Shown here: positions 23,401 to 34,360 of the stretch, piece by piece | How positions within the stretch are numbered: the stretch's first letter is position 1 | Layout: each line of letters begins with the position of its first letter | Assembly (NCBI GenBank): GCA_029891385.1 | Contig: CM057228.1 | Span: forward strand, 84,432,964 to 84,496,963 | DNA length: 64,000 nucleotides | Direction: 5' to 3' | Origin: Erythroxylum novogranatense | Lineage: Eukaryota > Streptophyta > Magnoliopsida > Malpighiales > Erythroxylaceae | The notes under the pieces: generated by a model | Told to the model about the DNA's origin: nothing | Seen by the model: only the letters and a program-made list of their open reading frames with translations | Database searches by the model: none | Position numbers and translations under genes: made by a program

Positions 23401-24060
23401 TATGAATTTGATCCGTGTCGTCTGCAATAGGATCTATTATATACGCTATATTATATACGAGACCCGATGTATCATATGCTCTAAGTGTTACGAGCAGATA
23501 CCAATCGGATCTGGTGAGGGTCATGGGTGGTGTCGAGAATATCTAAAGTACTTGCGAAGAACTAAGGATGTTTTCTTGATATATGGAGCTGAAATTTCAA
23601 GTGGCGGGCATACGGATGCGATTTCAATCGATAAGGGCGACTCCAGGTCCCAATCAGGTTATGTTTTCACACTAAATGGTGGAGCGATCGGTTGGAAGAG
23701 TTCCAAGCAGAGACGGCTGCGATTCAACGATCGAGGCGAGTACATTGCGCATCGACGCAAAGAAAGGAAGCAGTTTGGATCGAAGTTCATTTCGAACTTG
23801 GTGTGGTTCCTAATGTGATGGACCCATCTGATTGTATTGTGACAACAATGGAGCTATTCTTGCAGCAAAGGAGCCAAGGTCTCATCAACGGTCCAAACAC
23901 GTACTCCGCCGATACCATTTGATTCGGGAGATCATTGCTCGAGGTGATGTCCTGATAGAGAGAATTCCCACATAGCAGAACATTGCTGATCCGTTGACAA
24001 AGCCATTGCCACGGAAGAATTTTGATTCTCATGTACTCGCTTATGGTATTAGATACCAAG
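23400..24060 (+). pseudogene. Copia C RNase H, frameshifted
   Basis: The segment shows pieces of the copia RNase H: a DTDAxF-type start now reading HTDAISIDKGDSRSQSGYVF, then GGAIGWKSSKQ, and an EYIA motif in another frame near 23738. The end, with a DPLTKPLP-like stretch near 23990, precedes the polypurine tract, as is usual. It would degrade the RNA strand of the replication hybrid in an intact element. Confidence 0.8.
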
Positions 24061-24076
24061 GCGATTGGCTTTAGGT

Positions 24077-24087
24077 CAGTGGGAGAT
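24077..24087 (+). other. Polypurine tract of copia C
   Basis: CAGTGGGAGAT lies directly before the TGTTAGAG of the 3' LTR. GTGGGAGA-type tracts are common plus-strand primers in plant copia elements. Confidence 0.75.
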
Positions 24088-25923
24088 TGTTAGAGTAGTG
24101 CCTAAAGGCAATCCCTTTAGCGCATTTTGTTCATAGTCATGTATGGACTTTATGAATAAATAAAGCAAGGCATATTTCATTTATTTGATGTTCATTTTAT
24201 TATGAATTGATAATGATCTTTAATCAAATTAATGAAGTCCACGATACATGACATAGCATGAAGGAAATTATGATGTGATCATACTATTGAGATTCCTATC
24301 ATGTGCAATTATGTCGATATCTAAATTATCCCTAGTCATAGGATTAATGAGGCTGGACATCGTTAATCCGGATAGACTAGCACATGTCAAACTCCTTGAT
24401 TGGATCAGCGGTGGATCTCGTAAAAGCGTAAATATTGAGATATTTAGATTTGACATGTGGATGCTTACTAGTGGTAGTAAGTACATTGGATGACTGCTAT
24501 GAGATCATCACATGGATGTCTATACAAATGTCGGTGATAATCTCATCATAGCAATGGTGCAAGTATCCTTAGACTTGAGGTACTCGAGGATATCTTAGTC
24601 TTGATTACGTACTTTGACTCCATTCCTTGTTGCCTTTCAGAGGTCGCTCATAGGGTGGTGATTGGAGTGCGACTTGAGGTATTGAAGGTAATTGAGTAGT
24701 CAATACAGATTCACCACTTACATTATAGCAGAAGAGATACCCATAGCCTCTTATCGGGATCATTACTTTGAAGTCTCTGCGCCGGAGCATACATATGTCA
24801 TGAAGATGGTCTTCATGGACATATAAAGTAATGAGTCCTAGGGCGAGATCTGATTACACTTGGACTAGATTTGATTTAATCGGTCTAGTAAGAGATGACA
24901 CATTGCCCATACTCAAACCAAGTGGGGTATAGCATGGTGAAAGGACGAATTGCGGTAATTGTCTATGGAAGGGTTCGTGATATGGTTTCATTAGTCAAAC
25001 CAATTACTTTCCGGTCAATTGGGAGTCGTGATGTGTTGCTAGATACCGCTCATGACTTGCTCAGATTAAGTGTTAATCTAAGTGGCCAACATAACCGGAA
25101 CCTAATGGGTCACACGCATAAGAGTGACTCGGAGAATCGTAAAATAGTTTGAGACGGAGATCCGATATCCGGAGAGCAATAGGATTAAATGAATCCGATG
25201 AGATTGGGATATGTCCGATGAGATCGCGACATCGACATTCTTGAAAACCGTTTCCGGTGATTTTTCGCCGTGGGGGCGATAAGTAGGTAGAGGACCAGAC
25301 CAGTTTGGTGGACCACTTCAGCAATTATATATATTAATTAATTAAGTAAATAATTAATTAATATATAAATATATAAAGTCATTTTCGGTGGAGACTTGAA
25401 TGGAGAAGAAAAGTTAACTTTGAAAAGTCAAAGTTAATGATGATTTAACAATTTAAGACATATTTCATGTCTTATCGTGGAAGCTCCATCACCAAAGCAT
25501 ATATATGTGTTTAAGTGTTGAAAATACATAGAAGAAGCAAAGAAAGGAAGCTTGCACGATTTTTGGAAGGAAGAACCGAAGTTGCTTAAATTGTTAAGCA
25601 TTTGAAAGTTGTTTCATCTCCTTCATCTCTTCCTCTCAAACTTGGCTTCTACTTCTCCAAGGCTCCACCAAGCTCATCTCATTTGCTCTCGAGGCTAAGG
25701 TAAGAGCTAGCACTCTTTTCTTTAGTCTAGCTATTCCCGGTCAAAAGAGTTTGTCCGGTTAGGTTTTCCGACCTCTGCGTGGATACTGTTAGAGACGGTC
25801 TCCTTTGGTCGTTATGGTTTGATGTGTGTACTTACACATGGATCACAGCTTTCGGGAATGTCCGGGACTTAAAATTTTAATTCCGCACCCTGGGCATGTG
25901 ATGCCCACCGGGATTTTCCTACA
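24088..25923 (+). repeat. 3' LTR of copia C
   Basis: Aligns with the 5' LTR from TGTTAGAG to CCTACA, 1,836 bp. Many of the differences are one- or two-base losses in short C or G runs, for example GTGCCC to GTGCC, ATCCCC to ATCCC and GTCCCG to GTCCG. Substitutions are fewer and clustered near CpG or CNG sites. Confidence 0.9.
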
Positions 25924-27735
25924 CAAAACTCACCTATGGCCATCGTATAAGGCTTACGGTCCATGAAATAAGAGAAGAAAATAGAAAAAAAGAAGAGAAA
26001 TAAGCGAAGAGGAGAGAGAGAGAAGGAGGGATGATTTCGGTTATGGAGGAGAGGTTGAAAGGTAAGCAAAGTTTGGTTTTTTTTTTTCATGGCTTTTCAA
26101 GAGATTTTCGATGCTATCAAGAGGGAAACATGAGGAAGATGATGAAAGCTTCATCTTGGGCAAGAAAAAATTCAAAAATCAAGAGAGAGAAGGTAAGAGC
26201 AATCTTTTGAACTTTGTGTTTTTGATGAAATTTTGGTTTAGAATCATGGAAAATGATATGAGTTTGTAGTTTATGAAGTCAATTGTGATGAATATTCCTT
26301 AAGTGAGATTTTAATTTTGGTTAATTGAGTGATTAGGATTATGTCAAAGTTTGAAATTGGGGATTTTTGAAATTGATGCTTTAGATAGCTTGGATTAATG
26401 ATGAATTTGAGATTTTTTAAGTCAATTTGGAAGATTATATGATTTATGATGTTTAATTTTGAATAATTGTGTTTAGGAGTTATGTCAAATTTTGGGGATT
26501 TTGGGATTTTTAGAAATTGTTGGATTAAGATGGCTTGAAATATGATGAGTTTGTGAATTATGAAATCAATTTTGGAAAAAAAAATTGTGATTTATGGTAT
26601 TGAATTTGAATAAATTGGTTTAGTCCAAATTGGTGAATTGGGATTTTTGTAAATTGGTGAGTTAGATCACTTGGAATTATGGTAAATTGGTGAATTCCTA
26701 AGTTAATTTTGAAGATTATGATATTTATGATGTAAATTTGGATGATTATGGTTTAGGTTTTTGTTAATTTGGAAGAGAGAGAGAAGCAAAGGTCAAATTG
26801 AAGCATTGGATAAGTTGCTTGCATGGAAATAAGGTGGATAGCATATTTATATTTTGATTTGTAAGCTATGCATGAAAGTTTGAAAAATTAAGAAAAGCAA
26901 GTTTTGAAAATTTAAAGAAGGCGAAAATGGATTTTTGATAAATTATTGTTTATATTTATGTAAATGATTGAAAGAAGGATTAAATGCCTTATTTTAGAAA
27001 TGATTTTCAGAAATTACAAGATTGAAGAAATTCATGATTTTTTAATTATTATATAATTTTTGAAAAATGTGCATTATGAATATGTATCTGTTTGAGTTGT
27101 GTTTTAAAGAAATACATTGCATTCATATTTAAGATTTGAATTGATACGTGATTAAATTAGTGAATGTGAATTGTTGTATGTCTTGATGTGATTTGTGAAT
27201 GTGAGTGTGTCAAGTTTGACATTATGTGAAAATATGAAAAATTTGAAGAAAAGCAAGTTTTCGAAAAGTGCCTTCAGGCATTCCGACCTTTCATTTTTGC
27301 TTATGTGTTAAGTGAGTTTGGTCAGGTCCTTGTGAGTCAGTGCACTGTCTCTATTCGTTATAGCCTTCTCCCGGCTGCCCGCTAGTGGCACGGAGCTTCG
27401 ATTTCGGACTCCCTTCACGGCTACCTTTGGACCATGATGCGGAAAGTGTAATACGTTCTATTCCTGTTGCCAGGACCGCTAAGCGGGAATGTGCAGTACG
27501 TTCTGTTTCGAACCGAACCAGACCATTATGATATGTTACGTGTTTTGATTTGTTTCTGTGTGTTGCATTCATGTTTAAAAAAATTGAGAAAGAAAAAAAG
27601 GTGACTTTTGTTATGAAAAGCTTGAAAAAATTGAAAGGTTTGAGGAAACCGTTTTGAAAAGTTACAAAGTTTGAAAAAATTAACCCTTTTGGAAAAAAGT
27701 TTATGGAAGAAATGATTTCTGCTTATTTGTCAATT

Positions 27736-27767
27736 TATAAATGTGTTATCCACGAGCTTTCGAGCTC
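27736..27767 (+). promoter_or_regulatory. Core promoter of LTR B: TATA box plus stem-loop
   Basis: TATAAAT at 27736-27742 is followed, 18 bp start to start, by GAGCTTTCGAGCTC (27754-27767) and a seven-C tract. The stem matches that of LTR A, but the loop is TTCG instead of TTAT. Confidence 0.5.
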
Positions 27768-29030
27768 ACCCCCCCTTTCATCCCCATCTCCAGTTATTCG
27801 AGCAAGAGATCGGATGAAAGATGGTCAAGACGTCAATTTTGATATTTGTATAAGTTTGGATTTTAGTATGGATATGTATATGGCTTAAGATAAGTTTGGG
27901 AAAGTGTACTTGCATATAAAGTTGAGTATTTGGGAATGGTCTTGAATGTGTATATGAAATTGTGTATGACATTGTGTATGATAATGATATTGATTTAGGA
28001 ATTTGTGTATGGTATTTAAGATTGAAATGTGTATTGGAATTAGACATGATTAATGTTTTGAAGTGGTTTAGATATAGGAGTGTGTTTATCTGCTGAGATC
28101 CCAGACGGAGGGTCCGGTAGATTTTGATTGATTGTGAAATAGGTTGGGGATTTAGAAGTGTGTTTTTCGATACTTTGCAGGTTTGGGTTAGAATAAATGC
28201 AGCCGTTATGCTGCCGAATTTTCGATAAAATTTGGGAAAAAAATGTAATTTTGATATTTGTATGGATATATATAAGATTATGTATGAATGTTGAGTTTTA
28301 GGTATAAGAATGAATTTCCTATGGGAAATGATATGGATGTGATTGGTATAAGAAAGAAAAAGAAAAAAAATTTCATACCGGATTTTGGAACGTCTTAGGG
28401 TTTCCAACGCGATTATGTTCATCTATTCGTTGTTGTTCTTTGTTCTTTGGTTATTCCGGATGTCGGATTTGTTTGCTTTGGTTCGATCCGTTTCGTATTC
28501 GTTTTCGATTCGTATCCGATTCGCTCATTCGATTCGTTTCGCTAGCTTTCCCTTTTATTTGTACTGCGTTTTTTGTTATATTTTCGTTTCCGTTTCCGCT
28601 TCCGCTTTTCGGTTGGGATCCGATTCCAGAATTGGGTCCCAACAGAAAGTGAAGGGAAAAAGAAGAGAGTGTCGTTGGTGGCTTAAGGGAGAAGAAGAGA
28701 AAATAAAGTTTTGCAATTCTTGAGGATTTCGAAGGAATTGAAGCTTCATCTGGTAAGTATAAGCTTATTTCTTCTTGTTGGGTTGGATGAAACCCTAAAA
28801 TAGCTTAGCATGAGTAGAAATCGGTTGTTAGAAGTTTATGGAAAACAAATGGTAAAATCACTTTGGGTTGATGATCTTCTTGTGTTTGTGATTGTTTTTA
28901 AGGTTGTAATGAGTTTAGAACTGGAGTTTAAGTCATGAACTAAGGTTTAGATATGTCATTTTTGCAATTTGGGAGGATTGTGGATGAAGAATGTGGAAAA
29001 ATCGAGTTTCGGGAGAGTTGTCTGGGCTCA

Positions 29031-29113
29031 CACGTCGCGACGTGCTTATGTGCATGTCGTGGCGCGCGAAGATGTGCACGCCGCGGCGTGCACAGGCAAT
29101 TCGACGTGGCAAG
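29031..29113. repeat. Four phased CpG palindromes, 3' LTR A array 1
   Basis: CACGTCGCGACGTG (29031-29044, perfect 14 bp palindrome), a decayed unit centred at 29059.5, GTGCACGCCGCGGCGTGCAC (29074-29093, perfect 20 bp palindrome) and a decayed unit at 29106.5. Intervals are 22, 24 and 23 bp. One unit fewer than in the 5' LTR. Confidence 0.85.
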
Positions 29114-30135
29114 CTCTAGCTTCTGCATGGATGTGTGTTGGTAATTTGAGCATAACTTTTTATGTAGATATCCAAATAAGGTGATTTTTGATTCGTTGTT
29201 AACGAGAGACTTAGAGCTACAAGTTTTGTGAAGGGATGAAGTTCTGAATCAGTCTCTAAGGATATGAAATTTTGGATGGAAGTTAAGCATAGGATTTTGT
29301 TTCAGTTTTAGTTATAGTTCGAATTGTTAAAGTATGACTTTCCGATTTTCTACACCAATTTGAATGGGATTTTGGTTATTGTTGAAGGAAATCAAGTGAG
29401 GCAAGAGGAGCAAGAGGAACAAGAGGAAAGACAATCCTAAGCAAGCTTATAAGCAAGGAACTCAAGGTGGGTACATGTTTATAATAGAGTAAATAAGTCA
29501 CTCATTGTTTTGTTCAAATCAAGAAAGATTTAATGATTTAAATTGCATCATCAATGTTGCCTTATTTGCTATTGTGAAATGATTATGTGTTTGCTATTGA
29601 TTTTCATTCATGATTGATGAAAAAGGCTTCAAAAAGGGTTTCTCTTTTCAAAGAATACATGCACATGAAATCATGTTCTCCGAAATGATTTATACAAGGA
29701 TATCAAATTCATGAAAAACAAGTTTAAAAGCAAGTTTACAAGATTTTGAATCATGCATGTTATGTGAGTTTGTGGTAGTCCCTCAAGAACCGTCACGTGC
29801 ACGTTGACCTATGTAAAGGCTTCTCCCGCTCGCCTGCTAGTGGCACGGAGCTCCCCACAAGGACTCCCTTAAGAAACTACGACTACACAGGACCATTTCG
29901 ATGGGAATGTGTAATGCGTCATGAACCCGGACTAACCCAGACCATTCTGCTATGCTTATGTGCTTATGATCTGTTATCATGTTTCATGCATACATGTGTT
30001 AAAATCTACTCATGAATTGTTTAAAAAAAGTTAAGCATTTCGAGATAATGACTTTTACATGCTCAATTACTATGGTTTCAAAAGTGTATCACGACAATGA
30101 GTTATCTTTGAAAATAGTTTTGCTTATTTCTGTAT

Positions 30136-30166
30136 TATAAATATGTTCTCACGAGCTTTATAGCTC
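30136..30166 (+). promoter_or_regulatory. Core promoter of 3' LTR A
   Basis: TATAAATA at 30136-30143 and GAGCTTTATAGCTC at 30153-30166, again 17 bp apart, followed by a C tract. It matches the 5' LTR copy. Confidence 0.5.
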
Positions 30167-30560
30167 ACCCCCCCTTTATCCTCCCCCATTCAGGTGATGA
30201 GCAAAAGACCGAGTAAGTCAAGAGTTATGGCATCACTCCAAGTTGTCATATTTATGTATTTTCAAGTTATACTTTTGGAAGTCAAGGCTTTAGTTACATT
30301 TCAAGTTTTATGGGTTCAAGTGTATTTTGTATTTTTAGCTCTTGAACTCAAAGGTTGTATTTTGGTTTGAAATGATATTAAAGTTTTGTAAAACTCATCT
30401 TTTGGTTATTAATGAGGAATGGATGTTTTTGTTCCAAATCTTTCGCATTGAATCATTTAGAAGTTTGCTTGAGTGTATGCTGTTAAGTTTTGGGTTAGGT
30501 TGATTTAATAAAAATGATAAAAAGTTTCAAGTTTGTTCTCTGTGGGCCAAAGAAGGTGTT

Positions 30561-30690
30561 CGTCGCGACGAGGCCGTATGCTCACCGCGGCGAAGCTGCA
30601 TGCGCGGGTTCACCGCAGTGAGTGTTCTTTCACTCGCCACGGCGAGGGCTCATATGCTCGTCGCGGCGTAGCTGTCTCGCCGCGACGACG
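30561..30690. repeat. CpG palindromes, 3' LTR A array 2
   Basis: Six units centred at 30565.5, 30587.5, 30615.5, 30639.5, 30663.5 and 30682.5, for example CGTCGCGACG (30561-30570). They match the 5' LTR array unit for unit, with independent CG decay in each. Confidence 0.75.
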
Positions 30691-30822
30691 CCCGCTTGTG
30701 CTTTTAAGGGATTCCTTTCTTTTTTTAACTTATATGTATCAACTCCAAGGCCTCCCCTCACGCACCAAGCACAGCGGTTCCATGTCCAATGTTGGGCTCC
30801 AGAAACGGGGTCCAACACAACA

Positions 30823-31501
30823 TGTAATAACTAGGCTGGCAAGAGAAGAGGGAATGAAAAAGGCCAAAGTAGGACAACTACACTGGAGGCAGAAGGAGCT
30901 ATAGAAGGAATAGTGAGGGTGAAAATGGAGTGGCAGAAAGGGTAGAAGGAGAGTTAAAGGAGGTAAGGGGAAAGCTAGTTAACAAAGTTAGGACAAATTA
31001 TTATAGGAAGCTCCAAATATTGTAATGACCATGAACTATTTGCATGCTTTATAGAGAAGCCTGAACTTCTCTCTCTCCTATTCAAATAGAGTATTTTGAA
31101 TATATTTAAGGATACTAAATCAAAATAAGTTAATTCAAAGAAATAAAGAATTTGAAGCATGATTAAAAGGTGAGTACGAGAATAAACATGATGTTAAAGA
31201 TATGTAAATGAAGCAAGTTACACTTTCTAGTTGGGAAGACAGACAAAGATTTAGGTAATTAATAGGTGGACATGTTGAAGATATGTAGATGAGTAAGTTA
31301 CACTTTAGTAAAGCAAGTTACACTCTAAATGGGAAGAGAGAAAAATATTTGGGTAATTAACTGATGTATATAATAATGTATATAAAGAATGGAGAAGTAG
31401 TGATAATCATAGGGTGTTTTATTAAGATGTTATGTCATTTAAATTAAAATTCATAGAAACTACATTAATAAATAAGAAAAGCATGAGATAACCTATAGTA
31501 T
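30823..31501. other. Pre-insertion sequence between element A and solo LTR D
   Basis: This is the continuation of the sequence broken at 7790 by element A, and may still be upstream LINE or flanking DNA. It is purine-rich at 30823-30980 and AT-rich afterwards. A loose tandem duplication is visible, because the segment with AAGCAAGTTACACT at about 31210 recurs near 31310 in similar surroundings. No domain was recognised. Confidence 0.4.
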
Positions 31502-33205
31502 TGTTGGGCCCCAAATTTTCTTTTATTGATGTTATTAAGCATGAATTATGTTGATTGTATGATTTATTGCATAGTTTGATTTTATTGGAAGTGTTAGTGG
31601 AAAATTAAGATTAATTTGAGATTAGTATGGAATAAGTGGTAATGAAAGAGTAAAAATTTATGAGGGCATTATTGGAAGATCACTTAAGTTAGAGAGGTTA
31701 AGGCTTTACAAGGAGGGGCATTATAGTCCTTGTGCTTTCATTTAGGCTTAAGGAAAGGAAAATTAGAAAGACAGAAAGAAGGAAAGTGAGAAAAGGAGAG
31801 GGAGATGGCTTGAGGACGAAGAAGGGAAATAGGGTTTTGTTATTCTAAGGGATTTCGAAGGGATTGAAGCATCATCAAGTAAGTTAAGCTCTTTTATTCT
31901 TGTTTGGGATGGATGAAACCCTAATATAGCTTAGCATGTGTAAGAAATGGTGGTTGAGTAGTTTATGGAAAAAAATTGGTTAAATCTCTTAGGGTTGATG
32001 ATCATGTTGTGTTTGTGCTTGATTTTGGGTTAGAATGAGCTTAGAAATGAAGTATAAGACATGATTTAGGGTTTAGATGTGTTATAATTAAAGGATGGGA
32101 GGATTAGGGTTGAAGAAAGTGGGAAAAATGAGTTTTGGGAGGATTCTGGGCTCGTTCGCCGTGGCTCGTCGCGAAGAGCTCCTTTCCGCCAAGGGGAGCG
32201 GCCATTTTCCTGCGCCAACATGCTTTGGTATTTTGGGCATAACTTTGGATGTAGATGTTCAAATGAGGTGATTTTTAATTTTTTGTTAACTAGAGACATA
32301 AGGTTACAAGTTTTGTGAAGAAATGAAGTTCTGAATCAGTCTCTAAGAATATGAAATTTTGGATGGAAGTTAAGTATAGAATTTTTGATTCAGCTTTGGT
32401 TATAGTTCGAATTGTTAAAGTATGACTTTCCGATTTCTACACCAAATTGAATGGGATTTTGGTTATTGTTGAAGAAAATCAAGTGAGGCAAGAGGAGCAA
32501 GAGGAACAAGAGGAAACTCATTCCTAAGCAAGTTTTAAGCAAGGATTTCAAGGTGGGTACATGTTTATAATAGAGTAAATAAGTCACTCATTGTTTTGTT
32601 CAAATCAAGAAAGATTTAATGCTTTCAATTGCATCATCAATGTTGCCTTATGTGCTAATGTGAATTGATTATATGTTTTCCATATGATTTGCATTCATGA
32701 TTAATGAAAAAGGTTTTAAAAAGGGTTATCTCTTTTCAAGAATACATGCTCATGTTTTTCGAAATGTATAAAAAGCAAGTTTACAAGCAAGTGCCAGTTT
32801 GGCAATCAAGTTTACAAGACTTTGAATCATGCATCTTATGTGGGTTTGTGGTAGTCCCTCAAGAACCGTCACATGCACGTTGACCCATGAAAAGGCTTCT
32901 CCGGCCTGCCCGCTAGTGGCACGGAGCTCTCCACAAGGACTCCCTCAAAAAACTACGACTACACAGGACCATTTTGATGAAAATGTGTAGTGCGTCATGA
33001 ACCCGGACTAACCCAAACCATTATGCTATGCTTATGTGTTTATGATTTGTTATCATGTTTCATGCATTCATGTTTTGAATTCTACTCATGAATTGTTATA
33101 AACCAAGCATTTTGAGTTGATGACTCTCGCATGCTCAATTCCTATGATTTCAAAGTGTACCACGGCAATGAGTTATCTTTTAAATAGTTTTGTTTATTTC
33201 TGTAT

Positions 33206-33236
33206 TATAAATATATTCCCACGAGCTTTATAGCTC
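33206..33236 (+). promoter_or_regulatory. Core promoter of LTR D
   Basis: TATAAATA at 33206-33213 and GAGCTTTATAGCTC at 33223-33236, 17 bp apart start to start, as in LTR A. The C tract after it is only four bases. Confidence 0.5.
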
Positions 33237-33615
33237 ACCCCTTTTACCTCCCTCATTCAGGTGACGAGCAAGAGAACGAGTAGGTCAAGAGTTATGGCAT
33301 CACTCCGATTTGTCTTATTTATGTATTTTCAAGTTATACTTTTGGAAGTCAAGGCTTTAGTTACATTTCAAGTTTTATTAGTTCAAGGGTACTTTGTATT
33401 TTTTGACTCTTGAACTCAAAAGTTGTAATTTGGTTTGAAATGTTATTAAAGCTTTGTAAAACTCATCTTTGGATAGTAATGAGATATGATGTTGATCTTT
33501 CGCATTGAATCATTTAGAAGTTGCTTGGGTGTATGTTGTTGAGTTTTGGGATGGGTTGTTTTTAATAAAATGAGAGAAAGTTTCAGGTTTGTTCAAAGTG
33601 GGCCGAAGGAGGCGG

Positions 33616-33726
33616 TCGCCGCGACGAGGCTGCCTGCTCGCCGCTGCGAGAACCCTTTCGCTCACCACGGCAAGGGCTTCATTGCTTGCCGCGGCGTGGC
33701 AAGCCAAGAGGGTCTCGCCGTGGCGA
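33616..33726. repeat. CpG palindromes in LTR D
   Basis: Five units of the TCGCCGCGGCGA type are centred at 33621.5, 33643.5, 33667.5, 33691.5 and 33720.5, with intervals of 22, 24, 24 and 29 bp. A shorter, mostly decayed patch lies near 32155-32215, matching array 1 of LTR A. Confidence 0.75.
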
Positions 33727-33847
33727 CGCCCCCTTGTGCTTCCAAGGGATCTTCTTCCTTCCTTTCATTTATATGTTTCAGCTCACGCACCGCGCACCGC
33801 GCTTTCATGTCCGATGTTGGGCTTCAGAAACAGGGTCCAACAAGTAT

Positions 33848-34360
33848 CATGAGTTTGTGATCATATTACTAGACTAATATGACACATTGGTCGGCCAATA
33901 TGGCATATTATTTAACTAGCATGACACACAAACTAACCAATATAGCATATTGGTCAACTAATGTACTAGAATGAGTGATTAGTGTATATAATATTCAATT
34001 AATGCTATTGTTACTACATGTTATAATAACTAAAAGTGATCAACTATTATTACTCTTATTAGATGTTATGACAATTAATTTTTATTTGCTACAAAATCTA
34101 TTAACAATAGCATTAGTTGACTGTTTTCTATACTAATAAATCATTCTAGTACATTGATCTACTATGATATATTGTTCATCCAATATGTCATATTGATTTA
34201 ACAATATGCCATATTAGTTGAATAAGATGTTATATTAACTAATATGATCATAAACTAATGGTATATATTTCATATTGGATGAACAATATACCATATTTGT
34301 TGAACAAGAAGTTATATTAGTAGACTAATATTATTATAAACTCGTGGTATATATTTATAA
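33848..34360. repeat. Foldback (long imperfect inverted repeat)
   Basis: About 250 bp on each side pair imperfectly around a centre near 34053. Clear arm segments are 33955-34013 with 34091-34160, sharing AATGTACTAGAATGA and TAATGCTATTGTTA. Outer sequences around 33848-33890 pair with about 34310-34355, sharing an AGACTAATAT block. A smaller perfect 20 bp inverted pair lies inside the right arm (34168-34187 and 34271-34290). It looks like a foldback or hairpin MITE. The left border may have been moved by the insertion of LTR D. Confidence 0.6.

Larger units (their letters stand above)
16371..25923 (+). mobile_element. Ty1/copia element C, structurally complete
   Basis: The LTRs are 16371-18216 and 24088-25923, with CAAAA duplicated at 16366-16370 and 25924-25928. 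A Met-tRNA-type primer site, a 2 kb leader, gag, protease-integrase, RT-RNase H in copia order and a polypurine tract are all present. The internal frames are shattered by many small indels, most of them losses of one or two C or G bases, and the 3' LTR shows the same pattern relative to the 5' LTR. The LTR length and domain order would suit the Angela or TAR lineages, but I could not decide between them. This is the youngest event in its stack, because its insertion cuts LTR B. Confidence 0.9.
15112..28644 (+). mobile_element. Solo LTR B (long gypsy-type LTR) carrying copia C
   Basis: It runs from TGTTGGACCCC to GGGTCCCAACA with GAAAG duplicated at 15107-15111 and 28645-28649. With the copia insertion removed, about 3,970 bp of LTR remain (15112-16370 and 25929-28644), closely related to LTR F at 52299-56457. 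No internal region is present, so it is a solo LTR. Relative to F it lacks about 350 bp near 15500, where F has three direct repeats ending in a TTTTTCGATATCGG-like sequence. A minus-strand open frame at 27778-28422 lies in LTR sequence and is not supported as a gene. Confidence 0.85.
7791..30817 (+). mobile_element. Ty3/gypsy element A (chromovirus-like), rearranged and nested
   Basis: Both ends read TGTTGGG...CCAACA, and the 5 bp CAACA flanks the whole unit at 7786-7790 and 30818-30822, so this is one insertion. Its parts are the 5' LTR 7791-10299, primer site, internal region 10300-14817, polypurine tract and a 3' LTR starting at 14818. The 3' LTR is interrupted from 15112 to 28644 by solo LTR B, which itself holds copia element C. 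Removing those insertions leaves an element of about 9.5 kb. A C-terminal chromodomain and the GPY-type integrase end place it among the chromoviruses; long LTRs and the Met-tRNA-type primer site suggest the Tekay/Del lineage. It cannot be autonomous, because the gag-pro-RT half is inverted and several stops are present. Confidence 0.9.
28650..30817 (+). repeat. 3' LTR of element A, right fragment
   Basis: Resumes at TGAAGGG after the GAAAG duplication, follows the 5' LTR through both CpG arrays, and ends GGGTCCAACA next to TSD CAACA (30818-30822). The TATA box and stem-loop are at 30136-30166 and the second CpG array at 30561-30690. Confidence 0.88.
31502..33842 (+). mobile_element. Solo LTR D, related to LTR A, TSD AGTAT
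   Basis: It begins TGTTGGGCCCC and ends GGGTCCAACA, with AGTAT at 31497-31501 and 33843-33847. It aligns with the LTRs of A in order: both CpG patches, the CTAGTGGCACGGAGCTC segment, the TATA box with stem-loop, and the end. It differs by several indels, so it is a separate and older or diverged insertion. No internal region remains. Confidence 0.9.

Noticed and set aside
27778..28422. Minus-strand open frame of 214 codons
   Set aside because: It lies inside LTR B. The aligned stretch of LTR F is interrupted, no domain is visible, and its composition reflects purine-rich LTR sequence read backwards.
28385..28723. Overlapping frames rich in F, R and S at the end of LTR B (also 56185-56525 in F)
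   Set aside because: They arise from the TTCG/TTTCG tract, run through the LTR border and the TSD, and show no domain.
31194..31370. Possible satellite repeat
   Set aside because: Only two loose copies of a segment of roughly 80-100 bp; too few and too diverged to call a tandem array.
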